Assembly: GCA_001796495.1 (NCBI GenBank)
Contig: MGMR01000049.1
Coordinates: forward strand, 1 to 7,356
Source of the DNA: Chloroflexi bacterium RBG_13_51_18
GTDB taxonomy: Bacteria > Chloroflexota > Dehalococcoidia > Dehalococcoidales > RBG-16-60-22
DNA length: 7,356 nucleotides
Direction of reading: 5' to 3'
This document shows positions 5,437 through 7,356 of the stretch, piece after piece. The notes beneath the pieces are model-generated. The model was not told where the DNA came from. It searched no databases and worked only from the letters and a program-made list of their open reading frames with translations. The position numbers were made by a program, and so were the translations under genes. Position 1 is the stretch's first letter. Each line of letters starts with the position of its first letter.

Positions 5437-5988
5437 ATGTCTAGAGTAGGAAAATTACCGATACCGGTGCCAACAGGAGTGACGGTAGATATCTCCGGCA
5501 GTAACGTTACCGTCAAGGGTCCTAAAGGCGAGCTTTCACGTTCCATACCCGCAGAAATGCGCGTGGCGATGGAAGGCAGCAACCTGATCGTGACCAGGCC
5601 CAGCGATATTAAAAAACACCGGGCTTTCCACGGCCTGACGAGGAGCCTGCTGGCAAACATGGTGCAAGGCGTTTCCAAGGGCTTTGAAAAGACGCTCGAT
5701 ATCGTGGGGGTGGGCTACCGCGCGGAAAAAACCGGCGATAAGATTACGCTCCGCCTGGGTTTTTCGCACCAGGTAGAAGTAAAGCCGATACCCGGCACTA
5801 CCCTGGCGGTTGAAGGAATCAATAAAATCAAGGTAAGCGGTATAAACAAGGAAGATGTGGGGCAGATGGCCGCAGAAATCCATGCTTTACGCCCCCCGGA
5901 CCATTACAAGGGCAAGGGCATCAGATATACGGGTGAAAAAGTGCGCATTAAACCGGGGAAAGCCGGTAAAGTAGTTGGCAGGAAATAA
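5437..5988 (+). CDS. rplF: 50S ribosomal protein L6
   Basis: L6 lies at the base of the L7/L12 stalk near the sarcin-ricin loop and the elongation factor site. The 183 residues compare with a usual 176-181. It has two similar domains. The first begins MSRVGKLPIPVPTGV and includes VTVKGPKGELSR and the HGLTRSLLANMVQGVSKGF segment. The second has VGVGYRAEKTGDKITLRLGFSH, the conserved GINKEDVGQMAAEI and RPPDHYKGKGIRYTGE near the C-terminus. The tail is basic. Two bases separate the TAA stop from the rplR ATG, and GGCAGGA (5977-5983) in the last codons probably serves as the rplR ribosome binding site. Confidence 0.98.
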   Translation: MSRVGKLPIPVPTGVTVDISGSNVTVKGPKGELSRSIPAEMRVAMEGSNLIVTRPSDIKKHRAFHGLTRSLLANMVQGVSKGFEKTLDIVGVGYRAEKTGDKITLRLGFSHQVEVKPIPGTTLAVEGINKIKVSGINKEDVGQMAAEIHALRPPDHYKGKGIRYTGEKVRIKPGKAGKVVGRK

Positions 5989-5990
5989 AA

Positions 5991-6353
5991 ATGACCAAAT
6001 CTTATACCAGAGAATCGCGAATAAGAAGGCATAAAAGGGTAAGGCAAAAAGTCAGCGGGGATAACAGCCGACCGCGACTTTGCGTTTTCCGCAGCCTGAA
6101 CCATATTTACGCGCAGGTAATCGATGACGCGAAGGGGCAAACACTGGTAGCGGCATCTACGCTTGACGCGGAGGTAAAAAATGAAGCCAAGAAGAATAAA
6201 ACCGGACGGGCGGAACTGGTGGGCACATTGTTAGCGAAACGTTCCACGGCGAAAAAAATAAGCCAGGTGGCTTTCGACCGGGGGGGATTTAAATACCAGG
6301 GGCGTGTAAAAGCCCTGGCAGAAGCAGCCCGTAAGGGCGGGCTTAAGTTCTAA
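5991..6353 (+). CDS. rplR: 50S ribosomal protein L18
   Basis: L18 binds 5S rRNA and, with L5, attaches it to 23S rRNA in the central protuberance. The 120 residues are typical of the family. The N-terminus is very basic (SRIRRHKRVRQKVSG), then come RPRLCVFRSLNHIYAQVIDD, TLVAASTLDAEVK, and the C-terminal VAFDRGGFKYQGRVKALAEAARKGGLKF, which is diagnostic. The ATG at 5991 is two bases after the rplF stop. The TAA stop leads into a 20-base gap before rpsE that carries a purine-rich GAGAGG. Confidence 0.98.
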   Translation: MTKSYTRESRIRRHKRVRQKVSGDNSRPRLCVFRSLNHIYAQVIDDAKGQTLVAASTLDAEVKNEAKKNKTGRAELVGTLLAKRSTAKKISQVAFDRGGFKYQGRVKALAEAARKGGLKF

Positions 6354-6359
6354 GAGAGG
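6354..6359 (+). promoter_or_regulatory. Probable Shine-Dalgarno sequence for rpsE, unusually far from its start
   Basis: GAGAGG directly follows the rplR stop codon and lies 14 bases before the rpsE ATG at 6374, farther than the 5 to 9 bases typical here. An out-of-frame ATG at 6360 touches it and would encode only four codons before a TGA that overlaps the rpsE ATG. Confidence 0.45.
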
Positions 6360-6373
6360 ATGCGGCAGTTCTG

Positions 6374-6898
6374 ATGAAGCAACCGTTAAGTCGGATCGAT
6401 GCAACCGAATTGAATCTAAACGATAAACTTATCAACGTGAACCGCGTTGCCAAGGTTATGAAGGGCGGCAAGCGCCTGCGTTTCAGCGCCCTGGTGGTCA
6501 CCGGCGACGGGGCGGGGCACGTGGGTATAGGTATCGGTAAGGCGAACGAGGTGCCTGCCGCAATTAGCAAAGGTGGAGCTCAAGCCAAGAAGAACCTGAT
6601 TAAAGTGCCTTTAGCCGGCAGCACCATTCCTCATGGAATTACGGTTCATTTTGGAGCCGCTACAGTTATGTTAAAACCGGCCGTCCAGGGCACCGGCGTT
6701 ATTGCCGGAGGCAGCGTCCGGGCAGTGCTGGAGGCCTGCGGCGTAAAGGATATTTTAACGAAATCACTGGGCAATACCAACCATATCAACGTCGCCCGGG
6801 CTACCATGCTGGCGCTTACACAACTCAGGAACCCTAAAGAGGAGTTAAGCAAGCGTAAGGCGACCGTCGTTAAAGAAGAGGCAGCCGCGCATGAGTAA
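6374..6898 (+). CDS. rpsE: 30S ribosomal protein S5
   Basis: S5 acts with S3 and S4 at the mRNA entry channel and influences decoding fidelity and spectinomycin sensitivity. The 174 residues fall in the usual 160-175. The N-terminal double-stranded RNA-binding domain shows LNDKLINVNRVAKVMKGGKRLRFSALVVTGD; its KGGKR loop is the region where spectinomycin resistance changes occur in other bacteria, and it looks ordinary. The C-terminal domain has STIPHGI, a VMLKPAVQGTGVIAGG stretch, and AVLEACGVKDILTKSLGNTN. A short charged tail (KRKATVVKEEAAAHE) ends the protein. The ATG at 6374 fits the family start, though the ribosome binding site is distant. The last eight bases overlap rpmD. Confidence 0.97.
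   Translation: MKQPLSRIDATELNLNDKLINVNRVAKVMKGGKRLRFSALVVTGDGAGHVGIGIGKANEVPAAISKGGAQAKKNLIKVPLAGSTIPHGITVHFGAATVMLKPAVQGTGVIAGGSVRAVLEACGVKDILTKSLGNTNHINVARATMLALTQLRNPKEELSKRKATVVKEEAAAHE
6876..6881 (+). promoter_or_regulatory. Shine-Dalgarno sequence for rpmD inside rpsE
   Basis: AAGAGG lies nine bases before the rpmD ATG at 6891, within the codons for the lysine-glutamate tail of S5. Confidence 0.65.
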
Positions 6899-7085
6899 AC
6901 TACGCATTACCTGGATTAAAAGCGGTATCGGCTACGCGGAAAGCCAGCGAAAGACCCTGGAGTCGCTGGGATTCCGGCGGCTGAACCAGAGCGTTGTTCT
7001 TAATGACTCAAACTCGGTACGCGGGATGATTAATAAAGTGCGGCACCTGGTTAAAGTGGAGGAAGAACTTGGTAAAACAAAATAG
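6891..7085 (+). CDS. rpmD: 50S ribosomal protein L30
   Basis: L30 is a small two-layer alpha/beta protein on the large-subunit surface that contacts 23S rRNA. The 64 residues are slightly above the common 58-62. The sequence has the family pattern: LRITWIKSGIGY at the start, QRKTLESLGFRRLNQSVVL, a DSNSVRGMINKVRHLVKVEEE core and a short tail. The ATG at 6891 overlaps the end of rpsE by eight bases. The C-terminal codons contain both the ribosome binding site and the TTG start of rplO, so the last 17 bases of rpmD are shared with rplO in another frame. Confidence 0.97.
   Translation: MSKLRITWIKSGIGYAESQRKTLESLGFRRLNQSVVLNDSNSVRGMINKVRHLVKVEEELGKTK
7058..7062 (+). promoter_or_regulatory. Shine-Dalgarno sequence for rplO inside rpmD
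   Basis: GGAGG lies six bases before a TTG at 7069. It is formed by the codons for the conserved Val-Glu-Glu of the L30 C-terminus, and it is the main evidence that rplO begins at this TTG. Confidence 0.8.
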
Positions 7086-7356
7086 CATCGGGCCGGCACG
7101 CGGCTCCAGACACACCAGCAAACGTGTGGGACGCGGCAACGGCAGCGGACATGGGACATATTCCGGACGCGGCTGCAAAGGCCAGAAGTCACGCGCCGGT
7201 AATAATAAGGTACGCCCCGGTTTTGAGGGGGGACAGCTGCCATTAATCAAGCGCCTGCCCAGGAAGCGCGGTTTTACAAATATCTTCCGGATAGAATACA
7301 GCACCGTAAGCGTCGGGCAGCTCAGTAAATTCGAGTCCGGCAGCGAAGTGACGCCC
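7069..7356 (+). CDS. rplO: 50S ribosomal protein L15, 3'-truncated by the window edge
   Basis: L15 binds 23S rRNA in the core of the large subunit and is a late assembly protein. The frame runs from TTG 7069 to the last base of the window, 96 codons; L15 is usually about 145-150 residues, so roughly the last third is missing. The signature is unmistakable: SKRVGRGNGSGHGTYSGRG, CKGQKSRAG, then PGFEGGQLPLIKRLPRKRGF, followed by EYSTVSVGQLSKF. The first residues from TTG read MVKQNSIGPARGSRH, which fits the glycine-serine-arginine block near the start of other L15 proteins. There is no in-frame ATG before the signature, and a GTG at about 7126 would cut off conserved residues. The gene overlaps rpmD by 17 bases. 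Confidence 0.95.
   Translation, partial: MVKQNSIGPARGSRHTSKRVGRGNGSGHGTYSGRGCKGQKSRAGNNKVRPGFEGGQLPLIKRLPRKRGFTNIFRIEYSTVSVGQLSKFESGSEVTP

Overview
The window is an uninterrupted run of seventeen ribosomal protein genes, all on the + strand. It spans the end of the S10 operon and most of the spc operon of a bacterium. The order is the classical one: rplB (5' end missing), rpsS, rplV, rpsC, rplP, rpmC, rpsQ, rplN, rplX, rplE, rpsN (zinc type), rpsH, rplF, rplR, rpsE, rpmD, rplO (3' end missing). No gene is inserted, lost or broken, and no mobile element, RNA gene, CRISPR array or convincing internal terminator or promoter is visible.

The proteins are plainly bacterial. Base composition is roughly balanced, with many ATA codons, and initiation codons are mixed: ATG, GTG for rplV and rpmC, TTG for rpsC and rplO. 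S14 is the short zinc-binding form and L24 keeps its four-cysteine zinc ribbon. The wording of L15, S5, S8 and L2, together with a long charged tail on S3, suggests Chloroflexota, possibly a Dehalococcoidia relative. That placement is from memory of the families and is only moderately supported.

Layout: positions 1-2606 hold the S10-operon part (L2, S19, L22, S3). Positions 2593-3539 hold L16, L29 and S17. Positions 3559-7356 hold the spc part (L14 to L15). Gaps between genes are 0 to 22 bases and three gene pairs overlap (rpsC/rplP, rpsE/rpmD, rpmD/rplO). Several Shine-Dalgarno sequences lie inside the last codons of the preceding gene, so translational coupling along one polycistronic mRNA is likely. 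The products all assemble into the 30S and 50S subunits, and the order fits coordinated, roughly stoichiometric synthesis.

The one real departure from the ordinary is rpsC. After a complete S3 of about 209 residues it continues for about 206 residues as an Ala/Lys/Glu/Pro/Thr-rich tail with no leucine, aromatic residue, histidine or cysteine. The tail contains a tandem repeat with an 84-base (28-residue) period. Smaller points are a TTG start for rplO inside rpmD, a Shine-Dalgarno sequence built into the conserved end of L24, uncertain or loosely spaced starts for rpsH and rpsE, and the absence of TGA among the sixteen stop codons. I see no new defence, mobile or metabolic system here.
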